Source: Sipunculus nudus (lineage: Eukaryota; Annelida; Sipuncula; Golfingiida; Sipunculidae). Taken from it: a stretch of DNA of 64,000 bases. This document shows positions 1 through 13,294 of the stretch, piece by piece; within the stretch, counting starts at the first letter, position 1, and every line of letters starts with the position of its first letter. The stretch is taken from the NCBI GenBank assembly GCA_026874595.1, contig CM049311.1, positions 36,938,676-37,002,675 on the forward strand. The letters are read 5' to 3'. Under the pieces are notes generated by a model. That model made no database searches and had not been told where the DNA came from. It saw only the letters and a program-made list of their open reading frames with translations. The translations under genes and the position numbers were made by a program.

Positions 1-3000
1 CAAAATAAACAAGATTTTATGTGGCCTTGAAGGTGCTGGTCGGTTTCATATTCGGGTTCTGTTTATTATAACGTAATTATTGCAATCATAGCCGGCAAGA
101 CTGTCATTTTTGAAATAACGGTCGGGAAAGGCAATGAACTGGCGTGACCTATACCGCGCAAGTTTCCTCCAAATCAACGCAACCGTCAACAACGCTGATC
201 AGTCCACGCCAAAACACTAAAATTCCCTTCCATATTACAGATGGTTTGGATACATTTATTACGGAAAGGGACGGTGTTAATATTAAATACGTTTTGGAAG
301 ATTCCTTCTTATTAGTGTGGTGCTGTTTTAGGTTGAGGTATGACCTGTTTTTGATTATGGGAATTGATTTGGGCGCTGATTTAGGGGATATTGCCTTTCA
401 TTGGCCAATATGTATGGAATTTCCCTGACATAATTTTACACCATCAAGCGGGGTGGCAAAATAACGGCAACCTTAAATGCTGCCAAAGTATTTTTAGGTA
501 ATAATGGCTCATTACTTCCTTGGGAAATGAGTTACCAGTCCTGAAAAAGTCAGGGACTTTGATTTAATGCTGAACTAAATGTGGTATGATTGTCACATGT
601 TTTCACATGTGATAATAACAAATTCAATGGCTTCCTAGGATGTTTGAAATGCTTTGCAACCTTATTTTCATATACGTTTTATACTTTATATCCTTTGTTA
701 AAAAATTAAATACCTGATTTAGTTTTATCGTATTGCTTAATCCAACTATGGTGATTTAAATTTTGCGTACATAGATCTTGTGACGGTTTTGCTACATGCT
801 CAATTGTTTATCAAACAGCTTTTGTTATGTGGAATTGTTATAACAAATATCGGGAACGGGAAGATCTGTTTATATTTTACGGAGAAAATATTGTTCACAG
901 TCTTAGTCTTCCAAAAAGGTGAAATGATTTATGAAACATCGTAGTTGTTGACGTTAGATAAAACAACTTTAAGTTGTGCAGGAGGATACTTCTTAAACAT
1001 AATCCGTATTTTTTTAGTCGCCGAAATATACAAAAGATGCTCGGCTGGTAGATTAAATCAGTGGTAAACGGTATCTCACCCGCTGTTACCGAATCGCATA
1101 CCAATGATACACACACATAGCCGTGTAAAATTCACTGATCGTGGCCTGGTTACCATATACCATATAGTCTCTTAAAACACAGTCTCGTGTATTTAAAGTC
1201 GTTGAGGTTCACTCGACTGAACTATTTCAAGAAGTTATATCCATGGCAGATATATTTACGGGGGAAAATTCCTCGTTTCGTTCACATGCCCAAGGATGTT
1301 TAATGCTTCTTCTCCTCACAGGCATCCTAGTTTATGTTATGTTTTGTATATTTACGCTTTCCACTTCCGCCGCATCATTGACATCCGAATTTAAATCAGA
1401 CTTGGTTCATTTATAATCGATAGAGACATTATTTACACAAGGACATTATTTACCAATTGTTTCCCCAGTGTCTCCTTCCTGTTATAAACCTGTCTTGCAA
1501 TAACTCGCTTTGGAATAACCCGTCACCTACGTAGGGAGATGGTTCACAAATCAAGATGAGAAGGCATAAGGACAAGGAGTTTATTCAGCAATAGAGACCG
1601 CATCCTCTAAGTTCCAATTGTACATATTTAAGCAAGCAAGTTTTACAATGTCCGCATTCAAAGTATATTAATGAAATGTAAATAACTAAAATAAGTACTT
1701 GTCATTCTGTAAAGAAAAAACAATTATACACCTAAAAAAATCTTATTTTACGACTGTGTCATTAACTGGTGCTGTAAATTTCAATATTCTACAATTTCTT
1801 GTCTAATTGTAAAACCTGAGAAAAACTAAAGATGCTAAATTTGAAATTTCTGATTATATGATTTAAACATCCTTCTAAAATTATGTACGTACTTGTATCT
1901 TTTCTCAAGGCATTGTCCATTTGTCCATTTTTACTTAAACTAGCTCTCATCTTCTTAAATATTATAACTAAGATGAAAAGAGTGTTTGCACATTCTTTGT
2001 CCGATGCGAGAGTATCAAATAACAGAATACCAAAATTTACCTCATTTTTCCTTCATTGTCTTCTTTTGGGGTTATGTGCATGGTTTTATAAGTGTTTAGT
2101 AAAAGCATAATGAATTTCCAATTTGTTAACAAAGTAAAAATCCTTCTTTTTGTTGGACCTAAATGCCAGTTACAAATTTCATAACCATGACGAGAGGTAA
2201 GCTGTATGTGACCCTTGATTTAACCTTGGCAAGATTGCCCATTCCCCTTATTTTGCAGATATCTAATCTCGAACCCCTGCTGGCCAACCTCATAATCTTG
2301 ACGTCCATTTTACATTTTAAAGGCAGATAACTTTGGTCTTTCCGCTTGTCGCTTCAGAACTTGTCAATAAACCCAGACGTTTCCCACACGAAAGCGGAAG
2401 TCATTTCCAGATAACAACCTTTTTTTCTTGATTGAGCCAAAGGTCATAAAGGTGACATTGCCACAGCCGGGAGACGGCTTCTTCATAACACGCTAGACAT
2501 GATATTTAAACAGTTGGGATACAGCTTATATTGACAATGAAGCCTCGGACGTAGCCTGTGCACCCTGTAATGGCTTTGGAACAAGTTTGAACCCCTCCAG
2601 AATATAAAGTTATAAAAGGTGAGGTCTAACGGAACCTCAGAGTTAAATGTCTTTACTTAAGGTTGTGACTTCTGAATTTGTCCACAGCCACGAGAAATCC
2701 GGAATGTACTATACTCTTTATTGGTATGCAACGGTTAACTTCGTGAATCCCTATTCAAAATCAGTGACTCCACTTGGGTATGGGTCTAAATTCTTTAAAA
2801 CTGAACCGCTGGCACTTCTATGTGGAAACTTCGTTATGGATGAGTTTTGTAGGATAAGGCTTATTATAATGATGTGAAAAGTAACTTATGGTGCTTTTTT
2901 ATACCCCCACTTCTAAATCCTGACAATATGTTAAGTTTCGTTCTAAAGTTTATCGAGGTCAAGTGTTTTTCTACTCGTGCATAATACATGAAATGCCCGT

Positions 3001-3200
3001 CCTCCAGATATACACACGTGGGACAAAATGCCTAGTGGTTTTATACCTACAATCAACCTTTGGATGCTAACATTTTTTTATTAATATTACAATATCAATC
3101 ACTTTGAATATTTTATCTTTTTCGTCTTGTTTACAAGGCACTCAAAGGTTGTATCTAAGATAAAAATAAAAATTAAATGATATGTTATCTCAATGTAAGT
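1..3200. other. Gene-poor AT-rich stretch
   Basis: I see no open reading frame with codon structure, splice borders or a recognisable family here. Short ORFs (for example at 144-428 and 1883-2110) have no domain or signal that I can recognise. No long repeat is evident within the stretch. Confidence 0.5.
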
Positions 3201-3219
3201 ATCAATATAATTAATACGG

Positions 3220-4235
3220 AGTTGGTTTTTTTCTAGACCTCGGGTTGACTCTTCCAATTCGGCACACGTATCGGTGTAGTGCTCTTCTAGGACAAGTTTG
3301 TTTTATTTTGCGGGATTATGCCTTTTTAAGCTGAATAATTAATAATTTTAATATTTCCCCATTATGTGCCCTTATTTCTTTTGTGCTGCAAGGTCCTCCA
3401 CGCCTGTGACGCTTTTTCGGGAGGCGCCTCGAGGATTTTCACTGGCCTGTTAAGACCGTGGCCAGAGCGCATGTCCTGCCCAAAAGGCATTTCCCTGCAA
3501 TACGCGGTCAAGCGGGCCCACTTTAATCCCTTATGATCCCCCATATCCATTGTAACGCCTCTAAAGGAATTTTCTCTCTCAAAAGGAAGTAAAGGTTTTT
3601 TTAATCCAAAGACCACATGACTCCGCTTTCAAAGCGAGGGATTTTCAGTTTGGTAAAAACTGGGCACCGAGTCCTGTGATGTGACCGCCGTTTGACACTT
3701 TTAATGGATTACAGGTATGTTGATTTTATACATTCAAAAACGTCTTTCAGTAATAACCATGGTTTCAAAAGTTCGGCCAAGACGTGTTTTATGACGTGTT
3801 TTTTTAAAAGAAGCCCCAAAGCTTAATTATCATTCGGATTAGATGGGGGTTGGGTCTGGGGGTGGGGGGTCACATATATTTGTTAAGATCCGTTGTCTGT
3901 AGAGACGGTGAGACATGAAAAAATATCACCAGTAAATCTTTAAATTGATATCAAACTAGAATCTGTAGTCCGGGCGTACAGACCTCCACCAGAATCTCCT
4001 TTAATACAAGTCATGTGTTCACGTGTATGCGTATCATGTGTGAACACTGTCATGCTTTAGTAACACGAGTTCACCTTGCGAATGGCAGAACAAATAAATA
4101 CGAATGGGTGGCTTCCACACGGGGACAAAAGAATGGTTATAAGTCATAATGGTTTATAAAAAAAATATATATTGTCGTGATTCGTATTACCTCCAAAATG
4201 AAATGGACTATTGGTATGTCTTTACCCTCTATCCC
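3220..4235 (+). repeat. Dispersed repeat block, copy A
   Basis: This block aligns by eye with 18400-19330. Shared landmarks in the same order are a run ending in ttgttttattttgcg, the phrase tttcgggaggcg, ataaccatggtttc, cacacggggacaaa and gtattacctcc. Its inner part (about 3560-4140) recurs next door at 4240-4870 as a diverged tandem copy. The identity of the element is unknown. No transposase, RT or terminal repeat was seen. The open frame at 3362-3616 on the minus strand lies wholly inside this repeat and is not a convincing gene. Confidence 0.6.
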
Positions 4236-4239
4236 TCTC

Positions 4240-5660
4240 CAAATGTTCAGCAAAACATTTTTCGGCAGTCACGCTTTTTCATGAGGCGACCTGTAATCCC
4301 CACTAACCCCTATTTCAATTATATCGCCTGTTAAGGAATTTTACTCTGTCAAAAGGGATTAAAGATTTTAAATTCAAGCGCGGAACATAGGTCCAATGGA
4401 ATCTTTTAATAGGGAGCACTTTTCCGTTGAGTGGACACAAAGAGCTGAGACCCTTTACACGATCACCGTTTTATAGATTTACAGGAATGTTGATTTTTAT
4501 ACATTCAGATTTCTTTCCAAGATAACCATGGTTTAAATAGTTAGGCCGATCTATCGATTGTTTGAAAAATAGGTTATTTTTTCAAAAGGAAGCCCTACGG
4601 GGGTGGGGGGGGGGATTGCGCACCTTCAAAGGGTCCTCAATCTCTTGGGGACTCTAAAACCCCCGCCAGAATCTACTGATCAGTCGTTCGATCATACGTG
4701 CACGTTTCATGTAAAACATTGTCATGGTTCAGAAACACGGGTTCACCAGGCGAGTGGCAGAACAACTGCATACGAATAGACGGCTTTTACTCGGGGACAA
4801 AGGAATATCCTCTTATAATTATTCCTGTGTGGAATTGTGATTATGGCACTTCGGAAAAAAATATATAATGGTACTCCCGATTATATAAGACAATGCAACG
4901 AACCAAGGCTGAAGTGGTTTCTTTGCTAAATGCTTTCATCGAAATATATCAGCCTGGTTTCTTTTAATCTGGGAGAGTTGTCCATTTTGCATCAGACCTG
5001 CTTATTCCATGGCAATTTACAGTACTCAAACAAACAAAAATTAATACTGTTTAAATATATTTTTTCTGGGCCTATCTTTTTCACATTGGCGGCTATACGT
5101 TTTGCGTACAAGAGAATTCAACCACATATGCATGTGTATACAAATAATGCATGTGTCTGTTAACATGCCTTAGACTATACCCTCAACTGACTTCACTGAA
5201 TAAACATCGTGTTTCACGATGTCGCCTGAGCTACAACTTATACAAAGCATCTTTCATATATTTTCACAGTAGAATGCTTCTTTATACAATCGTTATATCT
5301 ACGATGTATCCACAACAATGAATATGTCGGACATATGTTGTTAATCGGGTAATAACTTCTCACCTAAAAAATCGTACAGCCTGTATATGCCTCACTTCTC
5401 TTTCCAAAAATTATTTTATGTTTTGATTTCTGGAATAGAATAATTTTTCTTTCTATGTTGATATTTTTGGGGAGGGTGTTCCTGGAGAATTCTAGCAGAA
5501 GTAATTATTATATCATATAAGTGAAACACATGACAAAAGTTCCTGCAAAAACCTTAAGATTAAAATATGCGTCGTTTAGTTCCTATCAGCTCATTAAAAA
5601 AATATGCATCAGATAGAGCCGTGGATTTTCTAGCCGTAGTATTCTATTAATAAGAAGAAT
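4240..5660 (+). repeat. Dispersed repeat block, copy B
   Basis: The first 630 bases repeat the inner part of copy A: ataaccatggttt, gttcaccaggcgagtggcagaac, ggggacaaaggaat. From 4890 on it matches 19400-19760 (accaaggctgaagt, cacattggc, aaacatcgt). From about 5380 it matches 21420-21680 (atatgcctca, gttcctgcaaaaac, ctggattttc). The relative near 19-21 kb is therefore the same long unit, interrupted there by a satellite. The function and class of the unit are unknown. Confidence 0.6.
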
Positions 5661-7270
5661 CATGACAATTTCTACCTTGTTTTGTTTTCTTTTATGTTGC
5701 ATGTTCGCTATAGGCATCATCCAACCTCCATTTTTTATTAGTTATAGTGAACATCATAACATTCAATGTATTCTCGATTTCTTTGCACATTATAAATCTT
5801 GGTTTCAAAACACAACAGAATGGAAGTCCTGCGCCTTCTCTGAGATATCTCGATTACCTTGTATAAATAAAAGATGTTCTGTAATTACTTTTCAATGGCA
5901 AATAATCTAAAAACACCTGTTCATACACAGTGCATATCAGTACCTACTATTTAATAAAATATTGACACCCGCGGGGGCAGAGTCAAGGGGATTGAACCAA
6001 TCATTTTATTTAATCAATTCTTGCGCCTAGAGCTAGAGCTACTAGTTTATTGGGAAGTTTAATGAGTCACCGATTCGATGGTAAAACCTCTATAAGGGCG
6101 TGGGCTATATATACCAAAGGAAGCGCAGCTGATTGTAGTTCACGGAGCTCACGCGATTGGGACCCAAGAGGCAAATAAAGCAGCTGGTAACCTCTTTGAT
6201 GATACAGGCTGTTTACGGGCTGTCACCGGTACAAGAACAGTTATCTGTTATAGGTTAGAAACCCAAAGGGAAAAATTAAAGAATAATTTATGTATTCTTG
6301 GTATTTTACTGGAAAACATTTTACATACACGCATCGGTGTAAAAATTAGAAGAAACATCGAGGAGAGAGAAAATGTTAGGCCACAAAGATACGGCCGACG
6401 GAGGAAGGCTTAACAAAAATGTCATCTTCAAAGAAATATGTTCTTTGAAAACACCTGCTCGAGTCGTTTTGTGGAAAATATCTAGGGGAAACGTCATAGG
6501 GTAGATATGACTTTTTTATTAATGTTTTCCTAAAGGACCGAGGTTATACTCAGCTTTCTAATTTATCTAATTTTTATTGGGACTTATTTTCTCTCTGAGG
6601 GGTATATTTTACAATTAAAGGCAAGATATGATTTTTTTTTCATAGTAAGAACAGCAAAGGGTCTTGAAATTATGACATTTGAATCAGTCTTCGGATAAAA
6701 TTTCCTGTGTAAATTCCTTGGATGTGACATAAGTGTGAAATTTATTTCTTCTGGCAGATGGAGCTACCAAACATTAACGGCATGTTTACTCGCCTCAGAG
6801 ATTTCCCTTTTTATATAAAATGTTCTCTTTAACTGTATAGATAAGATATTTTTGGTAAACTGACGATCGTAAGCTAGTGTGTAACACTTTGATTTTTACA
6901 ACTATCTAATCCCTTTATTAATTATTAACAAAATGCATCGTTTTATTATATAAATTTAGTTTCAGTCCTTTGCTGGGTTTAATGGGAAATCATGCTTATG
7001 ATATAAAATATTTAGTACACACGAAAATTTCGTTATGCCAAAAATTAAATATTTAGTAATTATGTTAACTTGTGTTATTTGTTTAATAAGGCAGATATGC
7101 AAGCCACCGTTTCAACTTCTCATATCTCCCTATTTATAATTAAAATCTATATCCACACCAGTTGTTCTTCATTGATTTTCCCCATGTCTTTCAGTCAATA
7201 TTTTTGTGCCCTTTCGCCATTCTGCTCTTTTCTATGGCTGCCTGACAACCGTCTCTCGCAAGCACGGACT
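5661..7270. other. No gene recognised
   Basis: AT-rich sequence with scattered short ORFs only. A somewhat GC-richer patch at about 5960-6240 has no tRNA fold or domain that I could confirm. Confidence 0.45.
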
Positions 7271-7395
7271 GTGCATTAGAGTTGGTGCGGCCTCACACGA
7301 CGTCAGTAGCATCTAGGACTAATATGAACCACAGAAATTCCGATGGGCAGGTGCCGTCGCTATTTCAGATTCAATCTGCTCAAATTTACTTATTC

Positions 7396-7545
7396 TGTGT
7401 ATTGCAGGTCCGCACTTGTCTTCTTCCCACCACTCGACGATCGCTGCACGGGACATCTCGCCGTTAGACCACTCCTCGCTAAATAAACTTGTGTTGTCTG
7501 CCGCCGTGTCGACAAAACCTCTTCGCTGGATCTCCAATAAATTTC
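7396..7545 (-). other. Unassigned exon-like ORF segment
   Basis: On the minus strand an open frame of about 70 codons runs through a locally GC-richer patch. It has a protein-like composition, with a Trp/Glu-rich stretch reading EEWSNGEM then EWWEEDK. On the plus strand the patch is preceded by tgtattgcag, so a plus-strand acceptor is equally possible. I recognise no family. It could be an exon of an unseen gene, part of the 5' region of the receptor at 8118, an old insertion or chance. Confidence 0.2.
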
Positions 7546-8110
7546 ATCATAGGAACGTCTGTTGAAGTGAGTGCTTGGTAAAAATACATGCAGCGCCTTC
7601 ATTATCCGCTGGTTTAAGCGCTCAGGACGTGGTGGTTAACTTAATAATGAATGCATATCAAGATCATGTTTCTCCAATTTACATGGTAAATGACGTAGGT
7701 GTTCTTTGGGTTTGAAGCAGGACAAGTTCCACCAGAAGAAGAGCCTGACTTGGTCAAAGAAAGAACGTAACGGTCAAAACTGCTTGGATCCCTCATTCGT
7801 CAATCAGAAGTCTATAAAAAAAACTGATATGTTCAGATTATGAAGTGAGGCGCAATACTGAGAACACAGAAAGCTGGCCATTTGAGGTTTTCTGCTCTAA
7901 TCGCCAAAGGGAGAGCACCAATTTCCTTCGGTAGAGTTACACTTACCAGGCTTGAAATTCCAATTACCAGCTCGGTGTCAGCTACAAAAAAGTCTATCGA
8001 CCCCTGTATCTGCGGTACTTAATACGGGGCTTATTGATTGTGTTTTCTTTTGGGGGTTCCGTACTGTGATGTATTCTTTTATGTAGTGATGATGTTACCG
8101 GTTGACTTTT

Positions 8111-8112
8111 AG
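8111..8112 (+). promoter_or_regulatory. Likely 5'UTR splice acceptor of the receptor gene
   Basis: A pyrimidine-containing stretch ending gacttttag lies directly before the start codon (acgagATG). Many invertebrate peptide receptors have an uninterrupted coding exon behind a 5'UTR intron, and this site fits that. No matching upstream exon was identified. Confidence 0.35.
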
Positions 8113-8117
8113 ACGAG

Positions 8118-9245
8118 ATGAGGCCTGACTTTTTCAACAAGATGGTCAATTTAACGGAGGATGCGGAGTTTCCGTTAAGTACCACCCAGGCTCCCAACTA
8201 CTGCGGTATTCTTTATGACTTTATCATCGAAGCCGTTTTAATGGGAATCCTATGTTTGTTTGGTTTCGCCGGGAATATCATATCAATGGTTTGTCTATGG
8301 AGAGACAAATCAAAGACCGCCACGCCTTTTCTGCTAATCTCTCTAGAAATCGCAGATACTTTATTTTTGGTGACGGTTTTTGCCTTGCGTGTGTTGCCAT
8401 CAGTATACACATATTTAGAGATACCAAAAGGCTTTCTTCAAATGTTCCCTTACCTTGGAACGTACGTGTGGCCTATCGCTTTGTGGGCGACCACGGGGAC
8501 TATATGGATCACTGTCCTTGTAACTGTAAATCGCTACGTCTCAGTGTGTCGACCATACGAAGTCTCAAGTTGGTGTTCTGTGCAACAAGCCCGCAGACAG
8601 GTCATCGGGATTTGGGTGGTATCGTTATTGTATAACCTCCCTCGGTTCTTCGAATTCCACATTTCCCCTCGCACGTACTACAACCAAACATGGCGGATGT
8701 CACTTCTTACGGAACTAGGGAGCAGCCCCGTTTACAAGATATTTTACGGTAGTATACTTTACTGCTTGGTAATGTTTCTTGTGCCTTTGATTACTTTGAT
8801 TATTCTCAACTGGCGCTTAATTAAGGGGCTGCGACGGACTCGTACTAAGCGTGCCCAGTTACTAAAATCAACAGAACCGTCCATTAGCAGGTCAGAAGAG
8901 GATATCACGTTTACCCTTATCGTTGTTGTGGTAGTATTTGTCGTGTGCCAGGCGCCCGCCCTACTCACTCAGATAATCCAAGCTATTATCGACCCCTCCG
9001 GGATGCTGTGCCCCAATTTTTTCTTCTACTATGTTCGGCTCAGTGACCTGATGGTAGTCTTGAATTCCAGCATCAATTTTCTTGTGTACTGTTTTTGTAG
9101 CGATAGATTTCGGCAAATACTTCTGCATGTTGTTTGTCACATGTACGAAAGGCCGACGGAAACTGCCGAACAGATGCGAACGAACTGTCGCCATGTTCGG
9201 CCAACCACGTATACAACAATAACTGTACCAGAGAGACGTCAGTAA
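8118..9245 (+). CDS. FMRFamide receptor-like class A GPCR
   Basis: This 375-residue, single-exon frame encodes a seven-helix receptor. By family knowledge it should sit in the plasma membrane, bind a short amidated neuropeptide and signal through heterotrimeric G proteins. Visible features: N-glycosylation motif NLT at residue 11; TM1 about 31-60 with GN at 52-53; TM2 about 70-92; TM3 about 116-140 ending NRY (138-140) in place of DRY, followed by the CRPYE segment typical of FMRFamide-receptor-like proteins; TM4 about 161-178; NQT at 189; TM5 about 208-232; a basic third loop (240-250); TM6 about 262-288 with CQAP (277-280) in place of CWxP; TM7 about 305-326 with NFLVY (320-324) in place of NPxxY. 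No TM3 cysteine is seen at the usual disulfide position. The first ATG was chosen; M9 is an alternative. The ligand cannot be assigned from sequence. Confidence 0.93.
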   Translation: MRPDFFNKMVNLTEDAEFPLSTTQAPNYCGILYDFIIEAVLMGILCLFGFAGNIISMVCLWRDKSKTATPFLLISLEIADTLFLVTVFALRVLPSVYTYLEIPKGFLQMFPYLGTYVWPIALWATTGTIWITVLVTVNRYVSVCRPYEVSSWCSVQQARRQVIGIWVVSLLYNLPRFFEFHISPRTYYNQTWRMSLLTELGSSPVYKIFYGSILYCLVMFLVPLITLIILNWRLIKGLRRTRTKRAQLLKSTEPSISRSEEDITFTLIVVVVVFVVCQAPALLTQIIQAIIDPSGMLCPNFFFYYVRLSDLMVVLNSSINFLVYCFCSDRFRQILLHVVCHMYERPTETAEQMRTNCRHVRPTTYTTITVPERRQ

Positions 9246-9341
9246 TCAGTTTATATATATATATAACCATTAACATTTGACGTGTATCCATATCTTCATG
9301 AATTCATATATTTACATTAATGATTTTAATTTGTATGCTTG

Positions 9342-9347
9342 AATAAA
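9342..9347 (+). terminator. Polyadenylation signal of the receptor gene
   Basis: A canonical AATAAA lies about 100 bases after the receptor stop codon, in AT-rich sequence. It would give a short 3'UTR. Confidence 0.6.
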
Positions 9348-9359
9348 GTTGTCACGTGT

Positions 9360-10490
9360 ATTGATATAAAGTTGGCCTTGTCACAAAGTTTCTAATAATA
9401 CTAAATGTCATTTTTCAAATTTCTTTATCTCTTTTATTTCTGTTTCTCTTTTCCGTTTCATATTGATATGACCAGGGGTTATATGTTCATTTTGTTTCTT
9501 TTATGATATAAATATATAAAGAAATGTAAGCATATTGAAACAAGTTTAGAATATGCGGATCGGCAACCCCAACATATGCAACCCCCAATGTTATCATTAT
9601 TAAGTTGTTACAACAAGGGTTATTATATCTTTGTTGTAATCCTTATTGTTACAACGTTCGTAATGTATAATATTTGTTACATTAGTCTTTGAAAATGCAA
9701 CCACTTCTGATGTAATTCTTATTTCATTTGGGGTTGCTAAAAAATTGTGTCCAGTTTCGTTGAGGAATATATAAAACATCGGGGAAAAATACTTAAAAAG
9801 CAGATATTATAATTAATTGCAAGCACCTTTTCACTTTGAGTCGTTCTTTCTACTGATTTCTATTGATTGAACGATCTCTTGCTGTTTAAGCTTCACTTAT
9901 TAACTCCTTGCTAATTAAAAATAATTTTAGTACTCAAATTCTGACATTTCTCGTTTACAATAAAAGTAATATCTCGCTAATTTGTTATTGTAACTGTTAT
10001 TGTAAACTGATCATGTACCTACAGAGATGGTTTGCTTTAGAATTTAAAACAAACTGCAATATTCGCAGGCGGTCAGGGGTAACTCTCTGAGCTGAGAGGT
10101 TAGTTAGTGTTATATAATTAGTATAAAAATATTGAAGGAAACTGCAGTTGTTAAATGTTGTAGAAGTGCTCACCTGTTTATAATTCTCTCCCTATCTGCC
10201 TGTTGATACATAAAAAAATGTTACATAATAAGTGGTAGGAGCAAGAAAGAATTGTTGTAATAACATGAATTGGCATCATAAGAATGTTTAATTATATTTA
10301 CAAATAGTATATAATACTCAGACAATATTGAGTCATAACATTTCTTATATACATTAAATGACATCAGACAGATATAACTTACAAGGTGTTCGATCATTAT
10401 TTTTCACAAGCATTTTTAAAACTGCATCATCCGAACTGTTTCGAAACAATAAAAAATGGCCCTCATGTAACAAACATAATTACATGCCTC
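9360..10490. other. Intergenic, no gene recognised
   Basis: AT-rich sequence downstream of the receptor. I see only short chance ORFs and no long repeat. Confidence 0.5.
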
Positions 10491-10492
10491 AT

Positions 10493-10600
10493 GTCAAATT
10501 TTTACAGTAATGTTCAACTTATTACAGTAATGTTCAAATTATTACTGTGATGTTCGAATTACTACAGTAATGTTCAATTTTACAGTAATGGCTGTAAGAA
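10493..10600 (+). repeat. Short tandem array, about 26 bp unit
   Basis: About four imperfect copies of a unit built on attacagtaatgttcaa follow one another. Copies differ by single bases and small length changes. Confidence 0.7.
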
Positions 10601-11329
10601 AGAAACAACGCATTTACAACCATCAAAGTTATAACCAGAACGTGTTTATAGGCCACAACCCCGCCAGTATCCTAAAAAAAGCTACATAGCAACACAGGAT
10701 ATGTTTGTCTTATTTAAACAATTCCATTCACCAGTTAGCTCTATAACAATGGCTCTAGGGCCTCGATTACGACAAAAGAAATATATGAAATGGAAGCATT
10801 CGAATAAGAAATCAATTAACATCTAATGGTAATCAAGATTATTTTTTTTTAATATAATTAGATTGTTCCATAGGTGTTATCCACACCGACCACAAAAATT
10901 TCGTCAAAACCTTTTTGCTGAGTAAAGTTTGCTGAGTTACAATAAAATAATATAGGGCAAATCATAACTTCTCACCAGCGGGCATAACAACTGTGCTTGT
11001 TATTACATTAGAAAGTGGACTAATTCCTCCCTCCGCGGTCATCCTTTCGGCTGCCAAGGACAACCAGAATAACAATCCTTTTGGATTTTGATGTAACAAC
11101 ACGTTCAGGTCGATGACCATTCAATTAACAGTACACTTAACGGGTCCAGCTAATAAGCCCGCACACAATGGACGTTGAGTTAATCGGATTGCTTCGTGGG
11201 AGGTCAGCTGACCGCGAAACTAAGCGCTTTTCCTCCATTATTATGATCAATGACCCATGGTTAGTGAGCAAACCTGAGCACAGTGAGTCGGGCAGCATTA
11301 TATAAATCGCATACTCCTCATGGTAAATT

Positions 11330-11795
11330 TGAAAACATCCAATAAACATCGATAATCGCATGCTGGTATGATGATTTTGTAACCATAAAATGAACCTCAA
11401 TACACGCATGTTGGACCTGGCGATACCCAAAAAACCTCAATACCAGTATGTTGGTTCAAATGATATTTCAAAACACCCATCAAAGCTCAATACTTTTATG
11501 TTGGTCCAAATGATGTTTGAAAATACTCAACAAAGCTCACTACTAGAATGTTTGTTCAAACGATATTTTTAAATACTAAATAAACTCAATACTAGTATGT
11601 TGGTTCAAGCGATATTGAAAACACCTGACAATTCTCAACTAGAATTTTGGTTCATTCGATATTTGTAAACACTTGACAATTTTCAATATTAGAATTTTGG
11701 TACATGCGATATCTGAAAACGCCCCACAAACGTCAATACTAGAAGGTTGGTTAATGCGGTATTTGAAAATACTCAAAACGCATGTTGGGAAATTT
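11330..11795 (+). repeat. Minisatellite, about 57 bp unit
   Basis: Roughly eight diverged copies share ctcaatactagtatgttggt followed by a tcaa.cgatatt block and an aaaacac block. Divergence is high, which suggests an old array. Open frames across it (11390-11572, 11673-11960) are by-products of the repeat. Confidence 0.75.
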
Positions 11796-11799
11796 TTAA

Positions 11800-13280
11800 T
11801 GACACTCTTTTTAACCGGTAGATCTTATAGATTTGTACAATCAGACATGCGAATCCTGGACATTAACTGCAGTGCCTCATTTTCGATTTTTTTCATATCT
11901 GAAATAATGATTACACCTAATAATGGTCAAAAAATGATTGCCCGAGTCTGTTTGACCTAATGTATCAACATGGTCACACGAAGCCTTCACACCCAGCCGT
12001 TGAGGTCAAATCTTGCTTTTGGGACAAGATATCGGGAAAATTAATCATAAAGGGAAAGTTTTGAATTCTATGCTGCCAACCATGCTGGATGTTACACCAA
12101 CTCGAGAAATGTTAGTCTAGAAATGTTATATAAATAACACGGGTTCGGTTGTATCTCCGGGGAGAGCTATGGTTAAAAAGGCAACCTCTTTGACAGCACC
12201 GGCCCCGTGAGTATATGTCTTTGAGAGAAGGCCAGACATCGCTTGGGAGAAAATCCGATGGGAAACACACCCGATAAAGCACAACCCTGAGACTACCCAA
12301 AGCAGCTTGTCAAGGAGGCTTGCAGCATGAGATAAGAGACTGAGCGGCCTGGGATGTAAGGCTGTTCTAAACATGGGAGGTTTACTCCATTAATACCATC
12401 GGTGTACGGTTATTGGATATCAGTCCCAAGGGTTAAATTACTGTAGAAAGCCAACGGTCCTAACGGAATTAGAAACTTGATCTATTTCTTAAATAAGGAT
12501 ATTTTTTTCCCTTTGTAATATATACTGCTTATTTAATACCAATGTGTCCTTTGGAGCCGTCCTTCAAGTATTCATGCACTCAGTTCCACACATTTCAAGT
12601 GAAAAAGAGTTTTGAAAAAAAACCTACGTCCTTTTGTATCACAAAATGATGTTTTCGTTATGTTTAAAACAACCGTACGAAATTTTCACATGAAGCGTAA
12701 TATTCCTGATTTGTGTACAGTTTACGATTTTCTTTTTCGAAATTTCAATCTTTTATATTTCTCTCTCCCTCAACCAGTCAATTGAAATCTCTATATTTCT
12801 CTTCCCAACTCCTCTCTCGCGCGCTCTCTCTCTCTCATTTTCTCATTATTTTTACTTCATCAGTCTCGAGGAACAATTTCTAATTCTGAATTAGCACAAT
12901 TTATTTGAGAAAATGCCTTGCCATTGACATTTCATTACTCTAAACTATAATAGATGAAAATTTCTGGTTCTAAACTAGCGATAGTTATGCAGTAAATCAA
13001 TTTCTCTCAACTTAATTGTCCTCATTTTCGAGGAAATAAGTTTTAATTCTGAATGAGAATTTTGAATCATTTTGAAAAAATATTAAAACTTCTGACTGAC
13101 AAATATCCTTAAAATAAATGGTTATAACGCTTTGGCTCCAGCTGATAGCGACCGATGAAAGATGTCTGTCTACAGGATTGGAGGAATCGCCGCCATGCAG
13201 AACAAGCTATCAGTATCCGCCAATTACCGGGCACGTAGTAATAATGCTATCGCGGCATGACTGCCGACGGTCTGGGTCGT
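11800..13280. other. Intergenic, no gene recognised
   Basis: A GC-richer patch at 12110-12380 is open in two minus-strand frames but has no recognisable domain. It is followed by AT-rich sequence with a short CT-rich patch near 12815. Confidence 0.45.
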
Positions 13281-13294
13281 AAGTTCGCCCTCTG

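Noticed and set aside
3362-3616. 84-codon minus-strand ORF as a gene
   Set aside because: It lies entirely inside a dispersed repeat, and the matching copy at 18.4-18.8 kb does not keep the frame in my reading.
12126-12374. 82-codon minus-strand ORF with a Leu-rich segment
   Set aside because: A second overlapping frame is equally open, and there is no recognisable family or splice context.
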